From contig PNEW01000005.1 of assembly GCA_002922725.1 (NCBI GenBank), positions 1-48,703 of the forward strand: a stretch of DNA of 48,703 nucleotides, given 5' to 3'. The position numbers and the translations under genes are program-made. This stretch comes from Verrucomicrobia bacterium Opi.OSU.00C. GTDB lineage: Bacteria > Verrucomicrobiota > Verrucomicrobiia > Opitutales > PNEW01. Shown here piece by piece: positions 26,432-35,378 of the stretch (position 1 is the first letter of the stretch; every line of letters starts with the position of its first letter). Under the pieces are notes generated by a model, which saw nothing but the letters and a program-made list of their open reading frames with translations, did no database searches and was not told the DNA's origin.

Positions 26432-27179
26432 ATGAGTAAAAAAAATACTTATAACCGGGATGAGTGGACTGATTGGTGGTGTAGTGCGAAAACAGTTAGA
26501 AGGGAAGTATGAACTCAGTGCACTCAATCGAAGTAATGTCCCCGGAGTTAAATGCCTTCAGGCTGACATCGCAGATTTGGATGCAATTCAACCCGCATTT
26601 GAAAGCAGGATATTGTCGTCCATCTAGCTGCCTTTGCAAAATTAAATGCAACCTGGGATCAAATTCATAATGTAAATGTCATTGGAACTTATAATGTCTT
26701 TGAAGCATCAAGGAACGCTGGGATTAAACGAATTATATCAGCAAGTAGTGGAGCAACGGTTGCCGGTTGGGAAAGAGAATTTCCTTATAAAGCCATTGTC
26801 GAAGGGAATCATGATTCTAGCAACTCCTGGAATATGATTACACATAAATCGGTTACACGGCCAATGGGGCTTTATGGAGTGAGTAAAATATGGGGTGAGA
26901 CCTTGGCGTGTCACTTCACAGATACCACCGATCTCTCTATACTTTGCCTACGCATAGGCGGCGTTAACAACTAAAGATAGACCTCTTAATAAGAGACATA
27001 ATTCAATTTGGTGTAGCCAACGTGATATTGCACAGTTAGTAGAAAAATGTATCGAAGCACCTAAAAATTTACGCTACGATATTTTTTACGGTGTATCGAA
27101 CAATAAGTGGAGTTACCGCGATATCAATCATGCACGTAAGGTTGTTGGCTTCGTGCCACAGGATTCAGCTGATTTATAG
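26432..27179 (+). pseudogene. Broken NAD-dependent epimerase/dehydratase family gene (uronate dehydrogenase-like)
   Basis: No long ORF exists here, but joined frames give a nearly full-length ~250-aa extended SDR. It starts MSKK, then ILITGMSGLIGGVVRKQLEG (Rossmann loop), continues DIVVHLAAFAKLNATWDQIH and IISASSGATVAG, then LYGVSKIWGETLA (catalytic Tyr/Lys), and ends FYGVSNNKWSYRDINHARKVVGF. The layout, size and C-terminal motif resemble uronate dehydrogenase (oxidation of uronic acids to aldarolactones). Three breaks are seen: a surplus A in the A8 run at 26438-26445, a missing base near 26608 (AGCAGG-ATATTG), and a +1 shift near 26967-26970. Three independent indels argue for real decay rather than a sequencing slip. 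It is not in the ORF track. Confidence 0.82.
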
Positions 27180-27227
27180 CTTTAAGTATATCTCTAATAA
27201 AACCCAATATAAGTATCTAAAGTTTTT

Positions 27228-29780
27228 TCATTTTTTGCCCTGGCTATGAATTGTCAACCCTTTGAACTCTGGTTTACCAGGTGTTATAAAACTTAAAATA
27301 TAACCTAATATAATTCCTACTGTCATCCCGACAAAAGAATAAAGGAAGAAATGGATCTCGGTATATTGTTTCACAAAATACAATATGATGACACTTAAAA
27401 ATGTCCCAAGAATAGCGCCAGCGCTATTCGTGCGATTGGTAAAAATACCGAGGGCAAATACTCCTCCTATTGCTCCACCAAATAAACTTAAAGCAATAAT
27501 AAATACATCCCACATCGATGAGCTGTCCATTTTCGCCATCCAAAGGGCTGCACCTGTACCGAATATACCGAGTAATCCAGTCAACCAACGGGATATAGTA
27601 AGTAATTGATGATCTGTCGCCGTCGGTTTGAAACGTTTATAAAAATCAGTGACTATCACCGTCGCTGTACTATGCATAGAACTATCCAAGCTCGACATCG
27701 CCGCGGCAAACACTCCAGCAATAATGATACCACTTAGTCCAATAGGTACATTCTGAACAATAAACAGAGGGACTACAGCATCGGTTGTTAAGCTCGGGTT
27801 TAGTCTTTCGGGATGCAACTTATAATAGACGTAAAGAGCAGTACCCAAACCAAATGCTATAAAAGACCAGGGAATTGAAACCAGGCAATCGCACCATATC
27901 GCTTTTTTTGCTTCCTTTTCATCAGCAGTCGTCATAATTCGTTGAACCATCGTTTGATCTGTACTAAAGTTAAGCAGCCGATAAATTAAAGCATTTAATA
28001 AAACTACCAATAATACCGCTTCCGTGTAATCCCATTTTAAGACAGCCAGTGTCATTTTCTGGTCTTCAAAAGCTACCTCAAAAAAGGTCCCCATCCCACC
28101 ATCAATCTTTGAAATAACGATTACGATGCAAAGTAACGCACCACCCATGAGAACAATCAGTTGAATAACATCAGTCCAGATGACAGCTTCCATACCTCCC
28201 ATCACCGTATATAGAGTTGCGAATACGCCCATGAGAAGAATACATGTGTATTTATCAATACCCGTAACTGCAGAAAGAGCAAGGGCTGGGAGGAAAAGAA
28301 CTACACTCATACGTCCAAGGATCTGAAAAAGACAAAATAATCCAGCAATAATGAGCCGAACGACAATATTAAATCTTGCTTCAAGATATTCGTAAACAGA
28401 AGTGATCTGTAGTTTATGATAAAAAGGAATGATCATCCTATTAACAAATGGGACAACGAGAAACCAGATGAAAACAGCTGAAAAATAAACCCAGTTAGTT
28501 GCAAAGGCTTTTGCTGGGATAGCCATAAATCCAACCGAGCTAACTCCTGTAGCCAACATGCTTAAACCAGCCGCCCAGAAAGGAATTCGTTGACCGGCTA
28601 ATAAATAATCTTTTGTCGTTGTTTCCCGCTTGGAAAAATAAAACCCCATACCCATAAGTATAACCAGATATACAATAAGAAATGTATAATCGAGAGGATG
28701 AAAATAACTTTTAACTATACTTTTTGGCTCTCCGTGATAAACCTTTGTAGTTTGAACCCCTAATGAAATTTCATCACTTGCTAAAACGTATCCATCAGCA
28801 AAAGGAGCAATGTGACTATTTACCACGCCTTGAGGTGTGTGACCAAGCGCCACCCAAGTATTAGTTATTGTGTGGTAAGCGATAATATTATCGGTGTGTT
28901 GAATATCACCATTTAAGGTACTTATATTATTATCCAACCCATTAAATATCACGATATGAGACTTACCAATGGGAACTCCAGTTCCTCGAAATGAGGCTCG
29001 TGGCATTTTGGCTATCTGTTCCCAACGCCTACTTAGATTTTTTTCTTCCGGATTATATAAATAAGCATCTTTTAAATAGTCATTTTCACGTCTACCGCTA
29101 AATAGATAGAGACAAGGGTTATAACCGTTGTTTTGGATAGTCAATGTTGCCCCGTATCTTTCTAAACCAGGAAATGTTTGAAGCTGCTGCCAATTCGAAA
29201 TCTCTCCTGGTTTAAGATCTAGGCTCCAGAAATTATTGAGAAGACCTTCTTTATTTTTCCCCCCGGTAACGTAAATTCTATTACCTAACTGAGCTGCAGC
29301 CAACTCATAGCATTTTTGAGGAAGACCTGGTAATTCTTTTCTTTCAACCTCTTTAGTTTCTATGTTCCAAGTTAATATAAACACATCATTGTATAGATAA
29401 TCTCCATCGCGTCCACCCAAGCAAATAAGTCCTTTATCTGTAACAACTGAAGCACCAAAGGCTATTGGATGTGGGAGCTTATATTCTGTATACCAACGAT
29501 ATTTTTCTACATCTATTTTTTCTAAAATATAAATGGAATCATCCGCTAAGCCGTCTTTATTTTTGTTAATTCCCTGAGATGCCCCCCTCCCTCCAGCAAT
29601 AATTAGTGCGCCATTACTTGTCCCTACAAAGGCACCGGCTACACTCCCTTCACCCGGAAAACCTGGCAGCTCCTCCCAGGTGAATAATTCATTATTAAAA
29701 TTAGTATTAGCAGAAATAGGATTATCAAAAGCCAAAAGCACAAATACAAAAAAAAAGGATACTAATACTGAGTATCGCAT
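27228..29780 (-). CDS. Kelch-repeat (NanM-like) beta-propeller fused to sodium:solute symporter
   Basis: This is 850 aa from the ATG at 29780 (MRYSVLVSFFFVFVLLAFDNPISAN reads as a signal peptide; the ORF-track TTG start at 29861 is not needed). Residues ~28-345 are Kelch-type propeller repeats (GGRGASQGI, CLGGRDGDYLYNDVFI, VTGGKNKEGLLNNFW, LFSGRRENDYLKDAYLY), similar to N-acetylneuraminate mutarotase NanM. Residues ~375-845 are a full SSS symporter beginning DYTFLIVYLVILMGMGFYFSKRETTTKDYLLAGQRIPFWAAGLS. The propeller would sit in the periplasm, directly before the first transmembrane helix, and may present the correct anomer to the transporter. Family members are known in Bacteroidetes and PVC bacteria. 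Substrate is possibly a sugar acid, but this is unproven. Confidence 0.88.
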   Translation of the reverse strand: MRYSVLVSFFFVFVLLAFDNPISANTNFNNELFTWEELPGFPGEGSVAGAFVGTSNGALIIAGGRGASQGINKNKDGLADDSIYILEKIDVEKYRWYTEYKLPHPIAFGASVVTDKGLICLGGRDGDYLYNDVFILTWNIETKEVERKELPGLPQKCYELAAAQLGNRIYVTGGKNKEGLLNNFWSLDLKPGEISNWQQLQTFPGLERYGATLTIQNNGYNPCLYLFSGRRENDYLKDAYLYNPEEKNLSRRWEQIAKMPRASFRGTGVPIGKSHIVIFNGLDNNISTLNGDIQHTDNIIAYHTITNTWVALGHTPQGVVNSHIAPFADGYVLASDEISLGVQTTKVYHGEPKSIVKSYFHPLDYTFLIVYLVILMGMGFYFSKRETTTKDYLLAGQRIPFWAAGLSMLATGVSSVGFMAIPAKAFATNWVYFSAVFIWFLVVPFVNRMIIPFYHKLQITSVYEYLEARFNIVVRLIIAGLFCLFQILGRMSVVLFLPALALSAVTGIDKYTCILLMGVFATLYTVMGGMEAVIWTDVIQLIVLMGGALLCIVIVISKIDGGMGTFFEVAFEDQKMTLAVLKWDYTEAVLLVVLLNALIYRLLNFSTDQTMVQRIMTTADEKEAKKAIWCDCLVSIPWSFIAFGLGTALYVYYKLHPERLNPSLTTDAVVPLFIVQNVPIGLSGIIIAGVFAAAMSSLDSSMHSTATVIVTDFYKRFKPTATDHQLLTISRWLTGLLGIFGTGAALWMAKMDSSSMWDVFIIALSLFGGAIGGVFALGIFTNRTNSAGAILGTFLSVIILYFVKQYTEIHFFLYSFVGMTVGIILGYILSFITPGKPEFKGLTIHSQGKK

Positions 29781-30200
29781 AAGAAAATCACAAAAAAGGG
29801 CACATTTATTGAATAATATTATCCAGAAGAAGAATAAACACAAGAGTAGATTTAAAGACAATAGATTGGATAACCTGTTTCCATAATTTTTAATTTATTA
29901 TAGACTGGTAAAGACACCACGTTAAACCAATATTGCTGTAGATAGTTTTTAAGGTAATACAAGCTTCTAACGAACACAACTTAAATACTACTCTCGTATG
30001 TTTTATTTAACAGATATATTCAAAAATATTGGTATCAATTTAATCACATAAAATGGATATAATATTCTAAATTTATATCGTGGCCATGACATAAGGGATA
30101 TATATTTAAAATCACGACTTATCTTTAAATCTATACCTATCATTATACTATATTTCTATTATAAAACATAATATCAATTTCTTCTAAAAAAAATAGTGCT
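29781..30200. other. 420-bp AT-rich divergent intergenic region
   Basis: Separates the divergent Kelch-symporter and gamma-glutamyltransferase genes and includes any promoters for both. Very AT-rich with many short A/T runs. No ORF, RNA gene, or inverted repeat of note is visible to me. The GGT ATG has only a poor AAAAAAAATAG leader and no Shine-Dalgarno. Confidence 0.45.
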
Positions 30201-31823
30201 ATGAAAAGTATGATTGTCGCACCACAACCACAAGCCGTGGAAGAAGGGGCTAAAACCTTGATGAATGGTGGTAACGCAATTGATGCAGCGGTGACTTGTG
30301 CCTTTGTCCAGATGATTGTTGATTTTCACTGTTGTGGAATCGGTGGTTATATTTTATTAACGATACAACCAACATCTTCTTTCTGTAAAAGTAATGTAAA
30401 CTCCACAATTCTTGATGCCCCTGCTTTAGCCGGATCCAAAGTTGATTCTGCAATGTGGGAGGATAAAATTATCCGACCCAACCCTGACGGCTGGGGTTAC
30501 TTTCTTGAGGGTAAAGTAAATGAATGCGGTTACCAATCTATTTGTACACCAGGTACCGTCAAGGGACTAGCAAACATATTGCAAAAATGGGGTACTATTT
30601 CCTGGGAAGAAGCCATTGCTCCGGCAGCTCATATTGCTCAAGAGGGATTTATCGTTGATTCCACACTCGCAAATTCTTGGAAGAGTAAAGCAAAGTTCCC
30701 CGAATCTTCCACGATGCTTGATTACATTAAAAAAAACCAGGAAGCCAGTCGGATTTATTTGAAAAGCAATGGCAGTCCTTATGATGCTGGCGAACGATTA
30801 CATAATCCTGACTATGCCCGCACCCTTCTACATCTTGCAAAAGAAGGACCAGATGACTTTTATCTAGGGGAATTAGCCAATAACATTCTTAATGACCTGG
30901 AAGCCAATAACAGCTTCATTACAACTAAAGATTTTCAAGATTATAAAATCCGTGAGGATGGTGCACTCTTTGGTAGTTACCATGAATTCACGCTAAATAC
31001 TGTTCCTCCTCCACATGGAGGCCCGACCTTGCTGGCCATTCTTAATATTCTCGAAGGGTACGATCTATCATCTTATGAACATAATTCCGCTAATTATATT
31101 TATCTTGTATCGATGGCAATGAAAGCGGCATTTGCAGATCGCAATAAATATTTAGCCGACATGGCTTTCATCGATGTACCTTTAGAATGGATGATATCAA
31201 AGGAACGTGCTAATGAATGGCGTAAACACATCGACTCAGATCGACCCATTGATGTGTCTTTCACTCCATTCGAATCTCCAGACACAACACATGTCACTGT
31301 CGTCGATAATAATAGAAACTGTGTAGCCCTCACACACTCACTTGGTATGTCTTCAGGTGTAATTACTCCAGGCTTGGGATTTATGTATAATAACTCAATG
31401 ATTAATTACCATCCTATAGCTGATCATCCAAACTCCTATAGCCCAGGTAAAAGTCGAACCACCGGTATGGCACCCACGATTATTTATAAGAATGATCAAC
31501 CATTCCTCATTCTTGGTGCTCCTGGTGCAACAAGAATTATTACCTCAATATTACAAGTAATCCTCAATGTAATTGATTTTAGAATGAGCATCAGTGATGC
31601 AGTTCATGCTCCTCGTTTCGATTGTGAAGGCAACTTGATTCAATGCCAGGCACGTATTCCTGAGATGGTCTGTGTCGAGATACGGAAAAAACATCCAGTA
31701 GTTAGAACCCCTTTTAGTCATGGAGGATTAGGTTTAGTCCACGCGATTACCATAGACCCTGTGAATGGTAAACTTGCCGGAGCCGCTGATACTGGAAGTG
31801 ACGGCATGGCAATAGAAGTCTAG
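30201..31823 (+). CDS. Gamma-glutamyltransferase family protein (Ntn hydrolase)
   Basis: This 540-aa Ntn hydrolase transfers or hydrolyses gamma-glutamyl groups, e.g. from glutathione conjugates. It begins with the usual conserved block (MIVAPQPQAVEEGAKTLMNGGNAIDAAVT) and keeps GIGGYILL, CTPGTVKGL and TVPPPHGGP. The auto-cleavage site is DTTHVTVVD, where Thr362 would become the N-terminal nucleophile of the small subunit. It then continues with GMAPTIIYKN and LGAPGATRIIT. Unlike E. coli-type GGT it has no signal peptide; residue 4 is already in the conserved domain, so it seems to be cytosolic. It may act on an imported gamma-glutamyl compound. It is divergent from the symporter and probably monocistronic. 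Confidence 0.93.
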   Translation: MKSMIVAPQPQAVEEGAKTLMNGGNAIDAAVTCAFVQMIVDFHCCGIGGYILLTIQPTSSFCKSNVNSTILDAPALAGSKVDSAMWEDKIIRPNPDGWGYFLEGKVNECGYQSICTPGTVKGLANILQKWGTISWEEAIAPAAHIAQEGFIVDSTLANSWKSKAKFPESSTMLDYIKKNQEASRIYLKSNGSPYDAGERLHNPDYARTLLHLAKEGPDDFYLGELANNILNDLEANNSFITTKDFQDYKIREDGALFGSYHEFTLNTVPPPHGGPTLLAILNILEGYDLSSYEHNSANYIYLVSMAMKAAFADRNKYLADMAFIDVPLEWMISKERANEWRKHIDSDRPIDVSFTPFESPDTTHVTVVDNNRNCVALTHSLGMSSGVITPGLGFMYNNSMINYHPIADHPNSYSPGKSRTTGMAPTIIYKNDQPFLILGAPGATRIITSILQVILNVIDFRMSISDAVHAPRFDCEGNLIQCQARIPEMVCVEIRKKHPVVRTPFSHGGLGLVHAITIDPVNGKLAGAADTGSDGMAIEV

Positions 31824-32113
31824 GTATTTGTGAATCTTCGTCTTTATCTATCTTTGTTACAAATTTTTAAAACTCAGGAAAACGTCCAATACCTATAAAC
31901 ATTCATGTCCATATTTACGGATGTTTCTTTCCAATTATAAACAAAGCATATTCCATAACCCAAAGGAAATCAGCCGTAGAGGGAAATATTACCACCAACC
32001 CATGCCTAGATAAAATAATAGATGTGAACAGACAAAAGATATAGATCTTACAGAAAACTCCAATCTTCCAGTAAATATTTTAAATACAATTCTTTCTTTT
32101 AATTTTATAAAGC

Positions 32114-32935
32114 TTATGTATATCGTGATTCCCAGTTTTCGCCTACACTAAAGCAAGCTCCAAGTACACTATCCATTGTTGCCAGAGTCGATTGTACTTC
32201 AAGTATCCTTGAACCGGTAAAGTTCAACACAGACAATCTATCAATAAATGCGCCCCAGTCGATGATGCCTCTCCCCGGTACCCAGTGACGATCATCATCT
32301 CCATCAGTGTCGTGTAGATGTAAAGTGAATAACCTATCTGAAGCTACGTTTAACTGTTGAAGTGGATCATGTCCGGCAAACCTAGCATGAGTAGTATCAA
32401 GACATAAGCCAACATACTCCTTGGGCATATCCTCTATCAATGCTTTAAGTTCTTCCATCGAATGAAAAGGCCGCGGTGTCCCACGATGTGGCAAATTCTC
32501 TAATGCTATCTTGATTCCCACATCAGAGGCTATGTCGACTAACTCAAGAACAGAATCTTTCGTTTTAGTTACACTCACATTTCGACTTTCTTCTCTATAA
32601 TTAAGTGAATAGCCATTGGCATGAACTACAACTGACTCGGCTCCCAACTCTCTAAACATAGTAAAGGATCGGGCAATTACTGCAATTGATGCTTTTCTTT
32701 TTCTTATATCGAGTGAGGCTAAATCAATATCTGTGATGGGATTGTGACCGACTCGCATCGAAAGATCTAATTTATTCATAAACCTAAGAATAATCTTCGT
32801 CGAATCATCGTTGACATTGAAATGAGGAACATCCCACAACAACTCAATCTCATTAAAACCCGCATTCTTTATTCTTTGGAGGCCAGATTCCAAGTTTTCA
32901 TCCTGTACAATCAAAGTGCTGATGCCGTAAAGCAT
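32114..32935 (-). CDS. Sugar phosphate isomerase/epimerase-like TIM barrel (copy 2)
   Basis: This 273-aa xylose-isomerase-like TIM barrel has metal-binding residues at Glu146 (ALENLPHRG), Asp180 (CLDTTHARFAG, with His183), His206/His208 (LHLHDTDGD) and Glu246 (ILEVQS), plus the active-site HWVPGRGIIDW loop with His217. This is the closest fit to the sugar epimerase/isomerase group rather than endonuclease IV. It is distinct from the copy at 4775. It is encoded after the enolase-superfamily and creatininase genes on the same strand (175-bp gap), so it probably works with them. Cytosolic; substrate unknown. Confidence 0.88.
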   Translation of the reverse strand: MLYGISTLIVQDENLESGLQRIKNAGFNEIELLWDVPHFNVNDDSTKIILRFMNKLDLSMRVGHNPITDIDLASLDIRKRKASIAVIARSFTMFRELGAESVVVHANGYSLNYREESRNVSVTKTKDSVLELVDIASDVGIKIALENLPHRGTPRPFHSMEELKALIEDMPKEYVGLCLDTTHARFAGHDPLQQLNVASDRLFTLHLHDTDGDDDRHWVPGRGIIDWGAFIDRLSVLNFTGSRILEVQSTLATMDSVLGACFSVGENWESRYT

Positions 32936-33110
32936 AGGTATAGAAAATCAAAGGATGAAAACTCTAATCGTTGTATTATCTGAAAATATAAGAAGATTTT
33001 CGCCATCAATCTTCAGGTATTTTTTGGATTCTAAAATTATTTTATTCATCACTTTTAAGTATTACGTAACTTAATTAATGGTATATCAATCATCACCTGA
33101 ATCTGTCTTT

Positions 33111-34376
33111 TTACAGTTGATCAATTACCGGTCCCTTTTTAGTCCTCGTATAGAGATCAGTCCAATCCTTTGAACCATCGTCAAGTTTTATATCCATAGT
33201 AACACCGCGTTCTTGCGCAGGAACATTTCCTCCAAGAGCATCATTTCTACATTGCATCATGCCAGAATAATGTCGAATATGACCACTACTCCATACTACC
33301 GAAAGAATCTGTCTAGGCACAGGAAGTTTATAAGGCGGTTTCATTCTATATCGAATAAGCGCCTCTTCATCAATTTCAATTCCCAACCCTGGTCCATCTG
33401 GTACACGTGCGTAACCACCTTTTATAGTCAATGGTTCAACAATAAGATCATCGGCGTAATTATTTAGACAATTTACTGCTGGCCACTGAGCAAAGCTAAG
33501 TACCGCGCCGAGATGTAAGGATAAAGTCGTTGTCAACCCAGTCCCCACCAATTGCAACCAGAAGGGTTTTTCAAAGGCTGCACTTAGTTGGCCTTCTCGT
33601 AGGATCCTCTCTATACCCCCGCTAACAACGAACCCGTCACAAACTTCATTACGAACAACACTGGGAAATGGTGGGTTGGCAAAATGAAGGGCAATCGGGT
33701 GGTTAATTTTCTGTCTCAATTGACGATGCCCTTCAATATCGTGCTGCATAATGGGCGACTCATAAATTGCAATGTGTTCAAATTTATCAAGTTCAGTTAA
33801 AACTGCCGTTGCATTACCAGCATTGAGCAACATCTGATTCCAATCGAGATCAAGTTTAAAATGATTAGGTGTTATTTCACTGATTGCTTTTACCTGTTCA
33901 TAGATATCCCACCAGGGACGTGCTTTGATCTTATAGGAAGTATAACCATGCTCTAGTGCTTTTTTTGCTTCAGCTGCAAACTCTTCAGGAGGAAAATCGA
34001 TGTTCCACCAGGATATTGGACACCACTTGCGGACACGCGGTAAATTAAACAGGCGATAGACTGGGACACCAAAAGCTTTACCCACTACATCATATATTGC
34101 CATCTGTAACCCAGCGCCAAGAGAATCATCACCGAGAAAATCAGCGGGATTACCACCTTTAACCCTCTCAATAGATTCATCTGAAACACAACAAAAGGTG
34201 TAGTGAATAATGGTTTCACCGAAACCAACAATATCAGGAGAATTAGTAGATAAACGAATAACCTCAGAAATACGCCACTGATAAACTTCACGGATATTCC
34301 ATTTTTCACAACGCGGGGTAAATGGCACCGCAACAACGATGCGTTCTACATCAGTTATTTTTAAGTTCCGAAGCAT
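33111..34376 (-). CDS. Mandelate racemase/muconate-lactonizing enzyme (enolase superfamily) protein
   Basis: This 421-aa enolase-superfamily protein starts with DVERIVVAVPFT and a capping domain. The KxK motif is at Lys149/Lys151 (TSYKIKARPW), the first metal ligand at Asp176/Asp178 (FKLDLDWNQ), and the second at Glu206 (AIYESPI). The position that normally carries the third acidic ligand reads PIALHFANPP (His231), so metal coordination may be unusual. There is a C-terminal extension of about 60 residues (SSGHIRHYSGMMQCRNDALGG...). Members dehydrate or racemise sugar acids. The creatininase gene lies 20 bp upstream, so they are cotranscribed. Confidence 0.87.
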   Translation of the reverse strand: MLRNLKITDVERIVVAVPFTPRCEKWNIREVYQWRISEVIRLSTNSPDIVGFGETIIHYTFCCVSDESIERVKGGNPADFLGDDSLGAGLQMAIYDVVGKAFGVPVYRLFNLPRVRKWCPISWWNIDFPPEEFAAEAKKALEHGYTSYKIKARPWWDIYEQVKAISEITPNHFKLDLDWNQMLLNAGNATAVLTELDKFEHIAIYESPIMQHDIEGHRQLRQKINHPIALHFANPPFPSVVRNEVCDGFVVSGGIERILREGQLSAAFEKPFWLQLVGTGLTTTLSLHLGAVLSFAQWPAVNCLNNYADDLIVEPLTIKGGYARVPDGPGLGIEIDEEALIRYRMKPPYKLPVPRQILSVVWSSGHIRHYSGMMQCRNDALGGNVPAQERGVTMDIKLDDGSKDWTDLYTRTKKGPVIDQL

Positions 34377-34396
34377 ACTTCTATCTCTCGACTGAA

Positions 34397-35119
34397 TTAA
34401 GGATGAAACTCCGGAATCTCAGCTACATTAGTACCATCAATCATACCAGCAACGAATTTCGCAGTATTTTCAACAATAGAATCAATCATCGCATTACCGG
34501 CTTCTGCCGTTGCTTCAAGCGGCTCTTTATCATCCTGTTCTTGCATCGCATTATGCCGAACATTTTCAGGAAAAACGGCTAAGGCAAAAGCGGTTTCAAA
34601 CTCTTGGGCATGGCCTGGATAACGTTTTGTTTTTAGATTTGCTTCAGCGATGTTCTTTGAGAGAAAATCCCAATAAGGAAAGAAGTGTAAATTAATTTTC
34701 AAATACTGTTGAAACTGCCCCCATATTCCAAGGCAAGGGGAAACATTACCTCCGTGACCATTGAGGACGAGAATATTGTTAAAACCGGCATCATGCATAC
34801 TGCGTATTGTATCAAATAACACCCCCAACCAACTTCCAGGTAATGCAGTTAAGGTCCCAATGTGTCGCATATGGTGTTCACTGATCCCTATACTCATTGA
34901 GGGTGCAACCAATACTTGTGGATGGAGACATTTAGCTACTTCTAAAGAAATATGCATGACACTCCGCCAATCATGCTCCATGGACAAATGTTCAAGGTGC
35001 TGTTCAGTGGCAGCAACGGGGATAATACATGCTTTAAGTTCACCCCTCTCCATACGATCCCGAAATTCTTTTCGTGTATGTTTAGTTAATAGGACCTGAT
35101 CATTTTCTGATGCGGACAT
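34397..35119 (-). CDS. Creatininase family metal-dependent amidohydrolase (copy 2)
   Basis: This 240-aa creatininase fold has metal-site residues Glu39, His41 and Asp50 in PVAATEQHLEHLSMEHDW, His122 in NGHGGN, and Glu175 with His170 in GHAQEFETA. The Q-H-L-E-H-L substitution around the first ligand and the EHHMRHIGTLTALPG loop differ from copy 1 at 11975, so a different substrate is likely. It is the first gene of a three-gene run (creatininase, enolase-superfamily, TIM-barrel isomerase) and is preceded by 259 bp that probably holds its promoter. Cytosolic. The exact ring or amide cleaved is unknown. Confidence 0.88.
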   Translation of the reverse strand: MSASENDQVLLTKHTRKEFRDRMERGELKACIIPVAATEQHLEHLSMEHDWRSVMHISLEVAKCLHPQVLVAPSMSIGISEHHMRHIGTLTALPGSWLGVLFDTIRSMHDAGFNNILVLNGHGGNVSPCLGIWGQFQQYLKINLHFFPYWDFLSKNIAEANLKTKRYPGHAQEFETAFALAVFPENVRHNAMQEQDDKEPLEATAEAGNAMIDSIVENTAKFVAGMIDGTNVAEIPEFHP

Positions 35120-35378
35120 AATTTCTTTTCTGTTTTGTATAGATTAAATTATTAAGTTTTATGAATAAACTCCAGTTTAATGAGACCTTTGTTTTTATTT
35201 AAGCACTAAAAAGGATTTTGTTAAAACCCATTAGTAACTCTTGTAAAAATATATTTTAGATCCCCATCCGATAGTGCTTCAGCCATTAGAAGACATAAAA
35301 CAGCGTGAATTATTTCATAATAATAAATTAATTTTTCACATTTATTTACCTTAGATGACATTATCTAATTTTTAATAA

